From the NCBI RefSeq assembly GCF_000738775.1, contig NZ_JPOC01000036.1:17999-81998 (forward strand): a stretch of DNA of 64,000 nucleotides. The letters run 5' to 3'. Each line of letters starts with the position of its first letter. The first letter of the stretch is position 1. The notes under the pieces were generated by a model. It did no database searches, had not been told where the DNA came from, and was given only the letters and a program-made list of their open reading frames with translations. The DNA comes from Prescottella defluvii (lineage in GTDB: Bacteria > Actinomycetota > Actinomycetes > Mycobacteriales > Mycobacteriaceae). Position numbers and translations under genes: made by a program. This document shows positions 36,230-51,040 of the stretch, piece after piece.

Positions 36230-37009
36230 CTACTTGCCGGTGAACTGCGCCTTACCGGGGCCGTTCTCGACGAAGGACTCCATGCCGATCGTGCGATCCG
36301 CGGTCGCGAACAGCGACGCGAACAGGTGCTGCTCGATCTTCAGACCGGTCGCCAGATCGGTGTCGAGACCCTGGTCGATCGCGGCCTTCGCGGCGGCGAT
36401 CGCACGGCTCGCGGCACCGGTGAACTGCGACGCCCACTTGCGGGCGGCGTTGTACACCTCGTCGGGAGCGACCATCTCGTCGATCAGACCGATCTGCAGG
36501 GCCTCCTCGGCACCGACGAAGCGGCCCGTGAACACCATGTCCTTCGCCTTGGACGGTCCGACCAGACGAGCCAGACGCTGCGTGCCACCACCGCCGGGGA
36601 TGATGCCCAGCAGCACCTCGGGGACACCGAGCTTGACGTTGTCCCCGGCGATGCGGCGATCGGCACCGAGCGCGACCTCGAGGCCACCACCGAGGGCGTA
36701 GCCGGTGATCGCCGCGACCGTCGGCTTCGGGATGTCGGCGATCGCACCGAGCGCCGACTGCAGATCGGCGATGATCTCGCTCATCTGCACGAAGTCGAGT
36801 TCCGCCATCTCCTTGATGTCCGCGCCGGCGGCGAACACCTTTTCGCCGCCGTAGACGATGACAGCCTTGACGTCCGCATCGACCGTCGCCTGACGGGCCG
36901 CCGCCCGAATCTCTTCCTGCACCTGACGGTTCAGAGCGTTCATCGGCGGGCGCGCCAGACGGATCGTGCCGATACCTTCGGAAACCTCGAGGGTCACAAA
37001 CTCAGCCAT
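36230..37009 (-). CDS. echA17: Enoyl-CoA hydratase (EchA17-like)
   Basis: A 259-residue crotonase-fold enzyme hydrating 2-enoyl-CoA in fatty-acid oxidation. IRLARPPMNALN and FAAGADIKEMAEL form the first oxyanion and CoA-binding segment. ITGYALGGGLEVALGADRRIAG and LGVPEVLLGIIPGGGGTQRLARLVG carry the two catalytic-glutamate regions (E in GGGLEVAL and in VPEVLLG). The ATG at 37009 is the first that fits the family beginning AEFVTLEVSEGIGTIRL. It lies 10 nt from the Nudix gene stop on the same strand. Confidence 0.93.
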   Translation of the reverse strand: MAEFVTLEVSEGIGTIRLARPPMNALNRQVQEEIRAAARQATVDADVKAVIVYGGEKVFAAGADIKEMAELDFVQMSEIIADLQSALGAIADIPKPTVAAITGYALGGGLEVALGADRRIAGDNVKLGVPEVLLGIIPGGGGTQRLARLVGPSKAKDMVFTGRFVGAEEALQIGLIDEMVAPDEVYNAARKWASQFTGAASRAIAAAKAAIDQGLDTDLATGLKIEQHLFASLFATADRTIGMESFVENGPGKAQFTGK

Positions 37010-37019
37010 GCGACTGAGG

Positions 37020-37895
37020 CTACTGGTCGCCACCCCAGGGCAGCGCCCCGGTGCCGTAGTAGCCCTCGTCTCCGGGGAACGCCACCCGAGGCTTGCCGTC
37101 CACGAAGCTCAGCTCGGGCAGGATCGGCGAGATCTCCGGCTCCGCAGCGAGAATCGCGTCCACGCCGTCGAACCGGCCGAGCGCGTCGAGCTGACTCCAC
37201 GTGGGCGGCAACAGGACACTGCGACGCTCACGCCAGTCCTCGACAGCCGCGGCCGGAGTCCGCCACACGACCTCCGCGGCCTCCGACGTGTCGCCGTCCG
37301 CCAACTGCCCCTCCGGCAGCACCGCGACGAAGAAGCGGGTGTCGTAGCGACGCCCCTCCTGGACGGGGGTGATCCAGTTCGCCCACGGACGCAGCAGATC
37401 CGTTCGCAGGACCAGGCTCTCGCGCGCGAGGAAGTCCGCGAACGACAACTCCCGCGACTCGAGTTGACGCCGCGCCTGCGTGTACCCGGTGGTGTCGGCG
37501 ACGACGGTGTCGACGGTGGGTCCGGCCAGCAGGACGCCGCACTCCTCGAACGTCTCGCGGACTGCCGCGCACACGAGGGCCTTGGCGCGGGCCTCGTCGA
37601 CGCCGAACCGCTCAGCCCACCACGACACCGACGGGCCGGCCCAGCGGACGTCGGCGTCACCGTCGGACGGATCCACACCGCCGCCCGGAAACACCGTCAT
37701 TCCGCCCGCGAACGCCATGCCGACCACGCGCCGCAGCAGAAAGACCTCGACACCCGCGTCACCGTCGCGCACGAGCATCACGGTGGAGGCGTCCTTCGGC
37801 GCGGGAGCCGTCGCCGCCGTCTGCGTCTCGTCGAACATTCCGGCCTGCTGCGGGGCACCGGCGGTGGAGGCACCCGACTCTCGAGAAGTTCCCAT
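37020..37895 (-). CDS. Nudix hydrolase with interrupted Nudix box (Rv3040c-like)
   Basis: A 291-residue Nudix-fold protein. Strand and loop ASTVMLVRDG...FLLRRVVGMAFAGGMTVFPGGGVDPSD is followed, about 35 residues later, by AAVRETFEECGVLL, the REUxEExGU half of the Nudix box. Such a split box is typical of the NUDT7/NUDT19-like coenzyme A/acyl-CoA diphosphatase branch. The position beside an enoyl-CoA hydratase fits acyl-CoA substrates. The first 35 residues are low-complexity. The substrate assignment is inference. Confidence 0.87.
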   Translation of the reverse strand: MGTSRESGASTAGAPQQAGMFDETQTAATAPAPKDASTVMLVRDGDAGVEVFLLRRVVGMAFAGGMTVFPGGGVDPSDGDADVRWAGPSVSWWAERFGVDEARAKALVCAAVRETFEECGVLLAGPTVDTVVADTTGYTQARRQLESRELSFADFLARESLVLRTDLLRPWANWITPVQEGRRYDTRFFVAVLPEGQLADGDTSEAAEVVWRTPAAAVEDWRERRSVLLPPTWSQLDALGRFDGVDAILAAEPEISPILPELSFVDGKPRVAFPGDEGYYGTGALPWGGDQ

Positions 37896-37959
37896 ACCGG
37901 GAACTTACGCCCCGAGTGACGGACGCCTCACCACCAGTCCCACCGTGCTGCGGGCGGTC

Positions 37960-38790
37960 TCAGGCCCGGTGCAGACCGGGATGCCGCGTGCGGCGGGCGA
38001 AGAACCGGCCGTCGACACGGTCGAGGGTGATCGCCTGGCTGAATGCCGAGCTCAGGTTCTCGGCCGTGATGACGTCGTCGAGCAGTCCCTGCGAGACCAC
38101 GCGGCCCTCCGAGAGCAGCATCGCGTGCGTGAATCCCGGCGGGATCTCCTCGACGTGGTGGGTGATGAGGACCGTCGCCGGCGAGTCCGGGTCCGCAGCC
38201 AGGTCGCCGAGACGCGCGACGAGTTCCTCACGGCCACCGAGGTCGAGGCCCGCGGCGGGCTCGTCGAGGAGCAGCAGTTCCGGGTCGGTCATGAGAGCAC
38301 GCGCGATGAGCACCCGCTTGCGTTCACCCTCGGACAACGTCCCGTAGGTACGGTTCGCGAGGTGCTCGGCGCCCAGGCTCTCGAGCATCTCGACGGCCCG
38401 CTCGGTGTCCATGTCCTCGTAGCGCTCACGCCACCGGCCGAGCACCGAGTAGCCGGCGGACACCACCAGGTCGCTGACGATCTCGTCGGCCGGGACCCGA
38501 TGCGCGAGCGCCGACGACGACAGACCGATCCGCGGGCGCAGTTCGGTGATGTCGACCTTGCCGAACGTCTCTCCGAACAACCGGGCCACGCCGGAGGTCG
38601 GATGGACCTCGGCGGCGGCCAGGCGCAGCAGCGACGTCTTACCGGCGCCGTTGGGGCCGAGCACGACCCACTTCTCGTCCAGCTCCACCTTCCAGGAGAC
38701 CGGGCCGACGAGGGTCGCTCCGCCGCGGCGAATCAGGACGTCTTCGAAATCGATGAGGAGATCAGGATCTGGTTCCGACACAGCGACCAT
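37960..38790 (-). CDS. ABC transporter ATP-binding protein (Rv3041c-like)
   Basis: A 276-residue ATPase with Walker A VVLGPNGAGKTSLLRL, signature TLSEGERKRVLIARAL, Walker B LLLLDEPAAGLD and the H-loop VLITHHVEEIPPGF. No permease gene is adjacent, so it may work as a soluble single-ATPase-domain protein of the ModF/molybdate-like or regulatory class. In mycobacteria the same orphan ATPase sits at this position next to serB2. The cargo or role is unknown. Confidence 0.9.
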   Translation of the reverse strand: MVAVSEPDPDLLIDFEDVLIRRGGATLVGPVSWKVELDEKWVVLGPNGAGKTSLLRLAAAEVHPTSGVARLFGETFGKVDITELRPRIGLSSSALAHRVPADEIVSDLVVSAGYSVLGRWRERYEDMDTERAVEMLESLGAEHLANRTYGTLSEGERKRVLIARALMTDPELLLLDEPAAGLDLGGREELVARLGDLAADPDSPATVLITHHVEEIPPGFTHAMLLSEGRVVSQGLLDDVITAENLSSAFSQAITLDRVDGRFFARRTRHPGLHRA

Positions 38791-38849
38791 CTTCCCGTAC
38801 TCGGTTGCGGCGCCGCCGACTGGACCGGACCTGCGTGTCGCACCGCGGA

Positions 38850-40870
<2,021 letters not shown>

Positions 40871-40924
40871 CTACGTACTAAAGGAAATCCGGCCCCCATT
40901 CTGCCAAGTCGGGGGGACGGCACG

Positions 40925-40974
40925 GGAAAGGCCCCGCCAGCTCCCTCGTCATCGGGGATCGGGCGGGGCCTTCC
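40925..40974 (-). terminator. Terminator-like hairpin after ctaD
   Basis: GGAAAGGCCCCGCC (40925-40938) pairs with GGCGGGGCCTTCC (40962-40974) with one bulged A; the loop is 23 nt. It begins 26 nt after the ctaD stop and isolates it from serB. Confidence 0.7.
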
Positions 40975-40999
40975 GGTAGAGCAGGGACCTTCCGGTCCG

Positions 41000-42733
41000 C
41001 TAGGACTTGGTGTCCTCCAGGACCGCGGTCGAGTGCTTCGCGCCGGTGAGTCCGACGTGCGCCTCTTCGCGCAGGCGATCGACCATGTGCGGGTAGTGCA
41101 GCTCGAACGCCGGACGCTCCGAACGGATCCGGGGCAGCTCGGTGAAGTTGTGCCGCGGCGGCGGGCAACTGGTGGCCCACTCGAGCGAGTTGCCGTAGCC
41201 CCACGGGTCGTCGACCTTGACGACCTCGCCGTAGCGGTAGCTCTTGAAGACGTTCCACAGGAACGGCAGCGTCGAGGCGCCGAGGATGAACGAGCCGATC
41301 GTGGAGATCGTGTTCAGCGCCGTGAAGCCGTCGGACGGCAGGTAGTCGGCGTACCGGCGCGGCATGCCCTCGGCGCCGAGCCAGTGCTGCACGAGGAACG
41401 TGGAGTGGAACCCGATGAACGTCAGCCAGAAATGCCACCGGCCCAGCCGTTCGTCGAGCAACCGGCCCGTCATCTTCGGGAACCAGAAGTAGATGCCGGC
41501 GTAGGTGGCGAACACGATGGTGCCGAACAGCACGTAGTGGAAGTGCGCGACGACGAAGTACGAGTCCGTGACGTGGAAGTCGATCGGCGGGCTCGCGAGC
41601 AGGACGCCCGACAGACCACCGAAGAGGAAGGTCACGAGGAAGCCGACCGAGAACAGCATCGGCGACTCGAACGTCAACTGTCCCTTCCACATCGTTCCGA
41701 TCCAGTTGAAGAACTTCACACCGGTCGGGACCGCAATGAGGAACGTCATGAAGGAGAAGAACGGCAGCAGCACGGCGCCCGTGGCATACATGTGGTGCGC
41801 CCACACCGCGATCGAGAGTGCCGAGATCGCGATGGTCGCGTACACCAGTCCGGTGTAACCGAAGATCGGTTTACGCGAGAACACCGGGAAGATCTCCGAG
41901 ACGATCCCGAAGAACGGCAACGCGACGATGTACACCTCGGGGTGCCCGAAGAACCAGAACAGGTGCTGCCACAACAGGACACCACCGGTCCCGGGGTCGT
42001 ACACGTTCGCGCCGAGGACACGATCGGCGAACAGGCCCATCAGTGCCGCAGTGAGGATCGGGAACGCCACCAGGATCAGGATGCTGGTGATGAAGATGTT
42101 CCACGTGAAGATCGGCATCCGGAACATCGTCATGCCCGGGGCACGCAGGCAGACCACCGTGGTGATCATGTTGACCGCGCCGAGGATCGTGCCCAGACCA
42201 CCCAGGGCCAGGCCCAGGATCCACAGGTCAGCACCGAGGCCGGGCGAGTGCAGTTCGCTCGTCAGCGGGGTGTAGGCGGTCCAACCGAAGTCGGCCGCGC
42301 CACCCGGCGTGATGAAGCCGGCGGTGGTGATGAGAGCGCCGAAGAGGTACAGCCAGTAGCTGAACGAGTTCAGACGCGGGAACGCCACGTCCGGCGCGCC
42401 GATCTGCAGCGGGACCATGTAGTTCGCGAAACCGAACACGACCGGGGTCGCGTACAGCAGCAGCATGATCGTGCCGTGCATGGTGAACAGCTGGTTGAAC
42501 TGCTCGTTCGACAGGAACTGCAGGCCGGGAACAGCAAGTTCGGTTCGCATCAGCAGGGCCATCAGGCCACCGATGAGGAAGAACGCGAACGACGTCACCA
42601 GGTACATGATCCCGAGCACCTTGGGATCGGTGGTCGTGATCATCTTGTAAATGAACGAGCCCTTGGGTCCCTGCCGTGGCGGGTAAGGCCTCGCTGCTAT
42701 CTCTGGGACTGGCTGGGGCGCTACGGCAGTCAC
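41000..42733 (-). CDS. ctaD: Cytochrome c oxidase subunit I (aa3-type)
   Basis: A 577-residue haem-copper oxidase subunit with 12 membrane helices, the terminal oxidase core of the bcc-aa3 supercomplex. Recognisable features: low-spin haem His in [12 protein letters not shown], the CuB His-Tyr pair in [17 protein letters not shown], the HHMYATG segment, and the haem a3/a ligand region [22 protein letters not shown]. The adjoining subunit II/III genes are not in the window, as in mycobacteria. The 353-nt upstream region contains a DosR-like palindrome and two direct repeats. Confidence 0.97.
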   Translation of the reverse strand: MTAVAPQPVPEIAARPYPPRQGPKGSFIYKMITTTDPKVLGIMYLVTSFAFFLIGGLMALLMRTELAVPGLQFLSNEQFNQLFTMHGTIMLLLYATPVVFGFANYMVPLQIGAPDVAFPRLNSFSYWLYLFGALITTAGFITPGGAADFGWTAYTPLTSELHSPGLGADLWILGLALGGLGTILGAVNMITTVVCLRAPGMTMFRMPIFTWNIFITSILILVAFPILTAALMGLFADRVLGANVYDPGTGGVLLWQHLFWFFGHPEVYIVALPFFGIVSEIFPVFSRKPIFGYTGLVYATIAISALSIAVWAHHMYATGAVLLPFFSFMTFLIAVPTGVKFFNWIGTMWKGQLTFESPMLFSVGFLVTFLFGGLSGVLLASPPIDFHVTDSYFVVAHFHYVLFGTIVFATYAGIYFWFPKMTGRLLDERLGRWHFWLTFIGFHSTFLVQHWLGAEGMPRRYADYLPSDGFTALNTISTIGSFILGASTLPFLWNVFKSYRYGEVVKVDDPWGYGNSLEWATSCPPPRHNFTELPRIRSERPAFELHYPHMVDRLREEAHVGLTGAKHSTAVLEDTKS

Positions 42734-42862
42734 TAATCCTCCTGAATGTGCCCTTGATCGCTCCGCAGGCTCCGCACTGATCGCCGATCCCGGGCTGGCG
42801 AGATGGGCGTTCGCTGGCTTGCGCTCATCGAATCGTAGACGGTGCCTTCGGCGCCCTGGGAC

Positions 42863-42901
42863 CGGGTCCTACTCCCTGTCGTACTCGGGTCCTACTTCCC
42901 T
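42863..42901. repeat. Two 15-16 nt direct repeats upstream of ctaD
   Basis: CGGGTCCTACTCCCT (42863-42877) and CGGGTCCTACTTCCCT (42886-42901) recur with a start-to-start spacing of 23 nt, about two helical turns, in the ctaD/fecB divergent region. Could be tandem regulator sites. Confidence 0.5.
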
Positions 42902-42921
42902 CCGCCCGCAAGGCCGCGAGC

Positions 42922-42935
42922 AGGACTTTAGTCCC
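42922..42935. promoter_or_regulatory. DevR/DosR-box-like palindrome
   Basis: AGGACTTTAGTCCC matches 13 of 14 core positions of the mycobacterial DosR box GGGACTWWAGTCCC, and 16 of 20 of the extended motif. It lies 189 nt upstream of the ctaD start and 152 nt upstream of the fecB start. A hypoxia or redox response of the oxidase gene is possible; binding is not shown. Confidence 0.5.
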
Positions 42936-43042
42936 CGACCGGACTATCCGCCGGGCACGTCACGGCGTGTCGACACGGGTCGACCGCGACCGAGCGCCGC
43001 ACCTTCGACGCCGACCGCCCGGCGGTCCACCTTCCGGATTGC

Positions 43043-43061
43043 TAAGGTTTCCCTTACCTTA
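43043..43061 (+). promoter_or_regulatory. DtxR/IdeR iron box
   Basis: TAAGGTTTCCCTTACCTTA matches 13 of 19 positions of the iron-box consensus TTAGGTTAGGCTAACCTAA and keeps the outer AGGT and ACCT symmetry. It ends 26 nt before the fecB start codon, a good place for iron-dependent repression of the siderophore/haem cluster. Confidence 0.65.
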
Positions 43062-43086
43062 CCGCCTTATCTTGGAGTCTCCACCA

Positions 43087-44088
43087 GTGCACACACAGAC
43101 CCGACGCCGCACCCTCACGTCCCTGGCCGCCGTCGGCGTGGCCGTCAGCCTCGCCCTCACCGGTTGCTCGTCCACCGACAGCGATGCCGATACAACGGCG
43201 GCCGCCACCGACGAGTTCCCGCGGACCGTCCAGCACTTCCGGGGCACAACCGAAATCGAATCCCGGCCGCAGCGGATCGTCACCCTCGACAACAGCTACG
43301 CCGACGCCGTCCTGCTGCTCGAGTCGCCGCTCGTCGGCTTCGTCGACTACCGCGAGCAGGGCCTGCCCGACTACCTCGGCGCGGCACGCGAGAAGCACGC
43401 CGCCGAAGCCGTCTCGGTCGGCAAGGTCCAGGCTGCGAGCCTCGAGAAGGTCGCCCAACTGGAGCCCGACCTGATCCTCTCGGCCGAGGTACGCGACGGA
43501 AAGAACTACGAGGCGCTCTCGGCGCTGGCACCGACGGTGTTCTCCCAGTCGACCGGGCCGACGTGGAAGGACAACATCCGACTGGTCGCGAAGGCACTCG
43601 GCAAGGAGGACCTGGCCGAGCAGAAGATCGGCGACTACGAGGAACGTGCCAAGGCGATCGGCGACGAGATCAACACCAAGGCGAACAACCCGAAGGTGAC
43701 CGTCGTGCGCTTCGCCGGCGAGCCGACCGCCCGCCTGTACCGGACGACATCGTTCAGTGGCATCGTCCTCGCGGACGCCGGACTCGCCCGCCCCGCCAGC
43801 CAGCAGGCGGATCCCGCGGACGCCGGCAGCATCATGAACTCGATCAGCCCCGAACTGATCAACGAGGCCGATGCCGACGTCATCTTCGTCTCGACGTACG
43901 AGGACCCCGAGGGCAAGTCCGCCAAGGCCGCGGAGGCCTTCCTGCAGAACCCGCTGTGGGGAACGCTGAAGGGCCGCATCGTGGAGGTCGACGACGCGAT
44001 GTGGATGACTCCGGTCAGCATCCAGGGGGCGCACAAGATCCTCGACGACCTCGCGCAGGCCTTCGGGGTCGACCCGCACAACAGCTAA
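43087..44088 (+). CDS. fecB: Iron-siderophore ABC transporter substrate-binding lipoprotein (FecB-like)
   Basis: A 333-residue periplasmic-binding lipoprotein of the FecB/FhuD class. The signal peptide ends in the lipobox LALTGC (C27). The two-lobe fold shows RPQRIVTLDNSYADAVLLL, KVAQLEPDLILSAEV and the C-terminal PLWGTLKGRIVEVDDAMWM. The start is GTG at 43087 with a GGAG upstream. It matches Rv3044 in position next to ctaD. No permease or ATPase gene follows, so it must share a transporter encoded elsewhere. An iron box overlaps the promoter region. Confidence 0.9.
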   Translation: MHTQTRRRTLTSLAAVGVAVSLALTGCSSTDSDADTTAAATDEFPRTVQHFRGTTEIESRPQRIVTLDNSYADAVLLLESPLVGFVDYREQGLPDYLGAAREKHAAEAVSVGKVQAASLEKVAQLEPDLILSAEVRDGKNYEALSALAPTVFSQSTGPTWKDNIRLVAKALGKEDLAEQKIGDYEERAKAIGDEINTKANNPKVTVVRFAGEPTARLYRTTSFSGIVLADAGLARPASQQADPADAGSIMNSISPELINEADADVIFVSTYEDPEGKSAKAAEAFLQNPLWGTLKGRIVEVDDAMWMTPVSIQGAHKILDDLAQAFGVDPHNS

Positions 44089-44137
44089 CCTGAGTCGTCC
44101 CGCCCCCACCGAGCTCGCCGAACAGGAAGCCGCCGCA

Positions 44138-45160
44138 TTGTCCAGTTCCCAGCCCGTCCGCACCGTCCGTCGCACTGCCGTCGCCGTGATCGCGGCGTCG
44201 ACGGTCCTCGCGGGACTCACCGGATGCAGCGGCGCGACCGAGGACGACGCGAGCACGATCGTGCGGACCACGACGAAGATCGCCGGCGCGGGTGTCGTGA
44301 GCGTCGAGCGCGACACCCACGCCGCCTGCGCCGCGCCCACGCCGGCGGAACCGGGCGCACCGGATCCGCTGCGCATCGTCGTCCTCGACAGCGCCGCATT
44401 GGATTCAGCGTGTGCACTGGGAATGTGGCAGCGCGTCGTCGGCGCCGCGACGTCCGCCGACGGAACCCCGCAGCCGGCGTACCTCGGGGCCGGGATCTCC
44501 GCGCTGCCGAGCGTCGGGTCCGCCTCGGCGCCCGACGTCGACCTGATCGCGGCGGCCACCCCGGATCTGATCCTGGGCTCCGAGCCGGCCGATCCGGCAC
44601 TCGCCGACCGCCTGCGGGCGGTGGCACCCACCGTGTTCGTCGGCGGCGACCCGGTGCAGTGGAAGGAGCGCGTCCTCGCCTCGGGCCGGGCGATGGGACG
44701 TGGCGCCGCCGCGCAACAGGCCCTCGACGCCTACACCGCGGACGCAGCCCGGATCGGAACCGAGATCGACGCCCGCCGGACGCAGGCGTCGGTGATCCGG
44801 TTCGGCGGGGATTCTGCGGCGATCCAGGGACCGGGCAGCTTCTCCGGGCAGGTCCTCGCCGACGCCGGTGTCCAGCGCCCGCCGTCCCAACGCCTCGACG
44901 TGGCCTCGAAGGACATCGACGGCCTCGGGGAACTCGGAGACGCGGAAGGCGATCTGATCTACGTCAGCTTCGACGGCCCCGACGGGCTCGAACACGGAAC
45001 GACGGTCATGGAATCCGACGACTGGTACGAACTCGGGGCCGTGACCGACAAGCGCGTCTTCGCCGTCGACGACGCGATCTGGAACGACGGCAACGGACTC
45101 GTCGCCGCGCGCGCAGTGCTCACCGATCTGAGGAGTTCATTGAATGGATACGTCAGTTAG
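44138..45160 (+). CDS. Second siderophore/haem substrate-binding lipoprotein
   Basis: A 340-residue divergent paralogue of the FecB-like protein. It starts at TTG 44138 with AGGAAG 10-15 nt upstream. The signal peptide ends LAGLTGC (C30). The periplasmic-binding fold is seen in [43 protein letters not shown] and the C-terminal [35 protein letters not shown]. It lies 49 nt after fecB and overlaps the next gene by 17 nt. The ligand is unknown; the neighbouring HtaA-type protein suggests haem. Confidence 0.8.
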   Translation: MSSSQPVRTVRRTAVAVIAASTVLAGLTGCSGATEDDASTIVRTTTKIAGAGVVSVERDTHAACAAPTPAEPGAPDPLRIVVLDSAALDSACALGMWQRVVGAATSADGTPQPAYLGAGISALPSVGSASAPDVDLIAAATPDLILGSEPADPALADRLRAVAPTVFVGGDPVQWKERVLASGRAMGRGAAAQQALDAYTADAARIGTEIDARRTQASVIRFGGDSAAIQGPGSFSGQVLADAGVQRPPSQRLDVASKDIDGLGELGDAEGDLIYVSFDGPDGLEHGTTVMESDDWYELGAVTDKRVFAVDDAIWNDGNGLVAARAVLTDLRSSLNGYVS

Positions 45161-46247
45161 GACGAGAAGTCTCGTACGCGGTTTCGCGGCGGTGACGGCA
45201 GCGATGCTCGCATGCATCGCCCCGGCCACCGCATCCGCAGCGGTACCGACCGTCCCCGCCTCCGGTCCCTCGATCGCGGTGTACGCGGCCGACGGTGTCA
45301 CCCCGCTGGGAGACACACCGGTGCACGAGGGCGACCGGATCGTGGTGCGCGGCGCAGGGTTCGATCCGCATGCCAACACCGGCGGACTCCCCCTGCCGGT
45401 GCCGCCCGGTGTTCCGCACGGCACGTTCGTGGCGTTCGGCGCGTTCGCCGAGCACTGGCGCCCGTCCCAGGCCGCACCGGCCGAGTCCCGCGTCGGGCAG
45501 CAGCGATCGGCGACCGCCTGGGTGATGTCCGAGGACGCACTGAACCGGGTCCCCGACGCCCCCTTCGACTTCCGGCGCACCATCCGGCAGCAGTGGGTAC
45601 CGCTCGCCGACAACGGTTCCTTCACCGCGACCCTCACTGTGAAGAAGCCCGCGACCGTTCCGGAGGGCGCGGTGTACGGCATCTACACGTACGCCGCCGC
45701 CGACGCCGTGAATCCGGCGGAGGAATTGAGCGTCCCGGTCCGCTTCGACCCCTCCCCCGGCCCCAACGCCCCGGTACCGCCGGCACAGGATCTGGTGTGG
45801 GGATTCGCGCCTGGCTACACCGATCTGGTCAAGACCACGTTGCAGGGCTCGGTCTCCGGCACCGATGGCGCGAGCGTACGACCCGACGGGCGCATGACGT
45901 TCGAATCCGCCTCCGCCGACATCGATCCCACGACCGGCTACGGCGTCGCGAAGTACCGCGGCACCGTCGTGTCCTTCACCCGGTTCCACCTCGCCGAGAT
46001 CGCGCTGGCGAACCCGTGGATCGAGTTCACCCCGGAGGGCACCTTCCTGTCCGCCGAGACGTCCGACGGCGACATGGTCGGCACCGACGCGATGAGCCGG
46101 ATCCGCTTCGCGCAGCTCGACACTGCCGCACAGCCGGCTTCCCGCGCCGGAACCGACGTTCCGGCGCGGTTCGCCGTGCCGCTGCGGCCGACGGTCCTGC
46201 TGCCGTACTCCGGTCAGGTCGCCTCGCCGGTCTCGTTCCGGTTCTGA
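45144..46247 (+). CDS. Exported HtaA-domain protein (haem-binding candidate)
   Basis: A 367-residue secreted protein. Signal peptide: [18 protein letters not shown]. Residues about 40-175 look like an immunoglobulin-like domain ([25 protein letters not shown]). Residues about 210-350 fit the HtaA domain known from corynebacterial haem uptake: [61 protein letters not shown]. It lacks the C-terminal membrane anchor of most HtaA proteins. It overlaps the upstream binding-protein gene by 17 nt. Haem or hemoglobin binding is inferred from the family. Confidence 0.72.
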   Translation: MDTSVRTRSLVRGFAAVTAAMLACIAPATASAAVPTVPASGPSIAVYAADGVTPLGDTPVHEGDRIVVRGAGFDPHANTGGLPLPVPPGVPHGTFVAFGAFAEHWRPSQAAPAESRVGQQRSATAWVMSEDALNRVPDAPFDFRRTIRQQWVPLADNGSFTATLTVKKPATVPEGAVYGIYTYAAADAVNPAEELSVPVRFDPSPGPNAPVPPAQDLVWGFAPGYTDLVKTTLQGSVSGTDGASVRPDGRMTFESASADIDPTTGYGVAKYRGTVVSFTRFHLAEIALANPWIEFTPEGTFLSAETSDGDMVGTDAMSRIRFAQLDTAAQPASRAGTDVPARFAVPLRPTVLLPYSGQVASPVSFRF

Positions 46248-46720
46248 TGCCGGTCCCTGCCTTCGTCGCGGCCCTGCGCGAACACGTCGGACACGCCCCG
46301 CTGTGGCTGCCCGGGGTCAGCGTCGTCCTGTTCGACGACGACGGCCGACTCCTTCTCACGCAGCGTGCCGACAACGGCCTGTGGGCGGTCGTCTCCGGGA
46401 TCCTCGAACCCGGCGAGGAACCCGGCCCGGCGGTGCTGCGGGAGGTCCGCGAGGAGACCGGGCTCGAGGCGCAACTGCTGCGGGTCGTGAGCATCGGCGC
46501 CGCGGGCCCCGTCACCTACCCCAACGGAGACATCGCCAGCTACCTCGACGTGTGCTTCGTCGCGCGAGTCGTGTCCGGGGAGGCCCACGTCGCCGACGAC
46601 GAGAACCTCGACGTGCGGTGGTTCTCCCCCGACGCCCTGCCCGCCGACATGACCGCGTCGTCGAAGCAGCGCATCGCGGCCGCGCTGCGGGACGAACCGA
46701 CATGGTTCGCCCGCGACTGA
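46247..46720 (+). CDS. Nudix hydrolase (MutT-like)
   Basis: A 157-residue Nudix protein with a complete box GILEPGEEPGPAVLREVREETGLEA (G-x5-E-x7-REUxEExGU). VSVVLFDDDGRLLLTQRADNGLWAVVSG precedes it and the C-terminal ENLDVRWFSPDALPADM is typical. The substrate is a nucleoside diphosphate derivative of unknown type. It overlaps the HtaA gene stop by 1 nt (TGATG), so it travels with the iron operon though a role in iron uptake is not obvious. Convergent with the VOC gene. Confidence 0.9.
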   Translation: MPVPAFVAALREHVGHAPLWLPGVSVVLFDDDGRLLLTQRADNGLWAVVSGILEPGEEPGPAVLREVREETGLEAQLLRVVSIGAAGPVTYPNGDIASYLDVCFVARVVSGEAHVADDENLDVRWFSPDALPADMTASSKQRIAAALRDEPTWFARD

Positions 46721-46724
46721 AGAC

Positions 46725-47111
46725 TCAGCCCTGCGCCGTCTCCCACAACCCCATGACATTGCCCTCGGTGTCACGGAAGTAGGCGGCGAAGCCCATCTCA
46801 CCGACAGGCTGCTTGGCCGCGACCGTCGCGCCGCCGAGCGACTCGATCTTCGCGAGCGCGGCATCGATGTCCGGGACGTCGATCGTGATCACCGGACCCT
46901 TCGGATCCTGCTCGGCCCGCTCGAACATGCCGCCCCCGATGTACCCGGGCTCGGCCGGCATCCCGGACTCCGCAGTGGGTCCGGTCCGTACCCCGGTGTA
47001 CTCCATCTCGGGCATCTCGGTGAGATTCCACTCGAACGCCTCACGGTAGAAGCTGCGCGCCCGGTCACCGTCGTCGAACGGGACCTCGAAATGCACTACT
47101 CGACCACTCAT
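46725..47111 (-). CDS. VOC (glyoxalase/bleomycin-resistance) superfamily protein
   Basis: A 128-residue two-module VOC protein. VVHFEVPFDDGDRARSFYREAFEWNL is the first beta-alpha-beta-beta-beta unit, with the metal-ligand His in VVHFEV. ITIDVPDIDAALAKIESLGGATVAAKQPVGEMGFAAYFRDTEGNVMGLWE is the second, with a candidate metal Glu near the end. The reaction is not predictable. Not part of an evident operon. Confidence 0.85.
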   Translation of the reverse strand: MSGRVVHFEVPFDDGDRARSFYREAFEWNLTEMPEMEYTGVRTGPTAESGMPAEPGYIGGGMFERAEQDPKGPVITIDVPDIDAALAKIESLGGATVAAKQPVGEMGFAAYFRDTEGNVMGLWETAQG

Positions 47112-47262
47112 TGCCGTCTCCTCGATCGTTGTCGGGTGTCATCGGCTCGGTCCTACCCCTCGACAGTAAGCGCGGCCCACGCCCACGACAACGGCCCCGG
47201 CGACTCCTTGCCCACACCAGCGACTTCCGGTCGGCACCCACCGTCCCTCCCGAAAACGCCGA

Positions 47263-47315
47263 CGGCCGAATGCCGCATCGGTTCAGGTGGACTGAACCGA
47301 TGTGACATTCGGCCG
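47263..47315 (-). terminator. Terminator-like hairpin after nrdF
   Basis: A 24-bp stem, CGGCCGAATGCCGCATCGG.. (47263-47286) with ..CCGATGTGACATTCGGCCG (47292-47315), two G-T-type mismatches and a 5-nt loop. It ends 18 nt from the nrdF stop. The strongest terminator-type stem in the window. Confidence 0.75.
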
Positions 47316-47333
47316 AAGTGGTGCAGTGTGGGG

Positions 47334-50574
<3,241 letters not shown>

Positions 50575-51040
50575 TGTTCACTCTCCATGAATTGTTCGAG
50601 GCCCTCGCGCACGGCGACGACGTCCTCTGGTGTTCCCATGAGTTCGAAGCGGTACAGGTATGGAACCTGACACTTCTGGGCAACCACGTTCCCGGCGTAG
50701 CAGTACGACTCGCCGAAGTTCGTGTTGCCGGCAGCAATCACCCCGCGGATGAGCGAGCGATTGTGCTTGTTGTTCAAGAATCGGATGACCTGCTTGGGCA
50801 CGTAGCTCGTGTCTCGACCCGTCGCCGTCGTGCCACCCCCGTAGGTGGGGAGGATCAGGACGTAGGGCTCGTCGACTTCGAACGCGCCTTCGCGGTCATG
50901 GAGCGGGATGCGTGCGGCGGGGACACCGAGTCGCTGGACGAATCGGTGTGTGTTCTCCGACGCGCTGGAGAAATACACCAGCGATGGCATCGGTGTTCAC
51001 CCTCTTACTCGAGCTGGGATTCGACCGCTCCCGCGACGCT

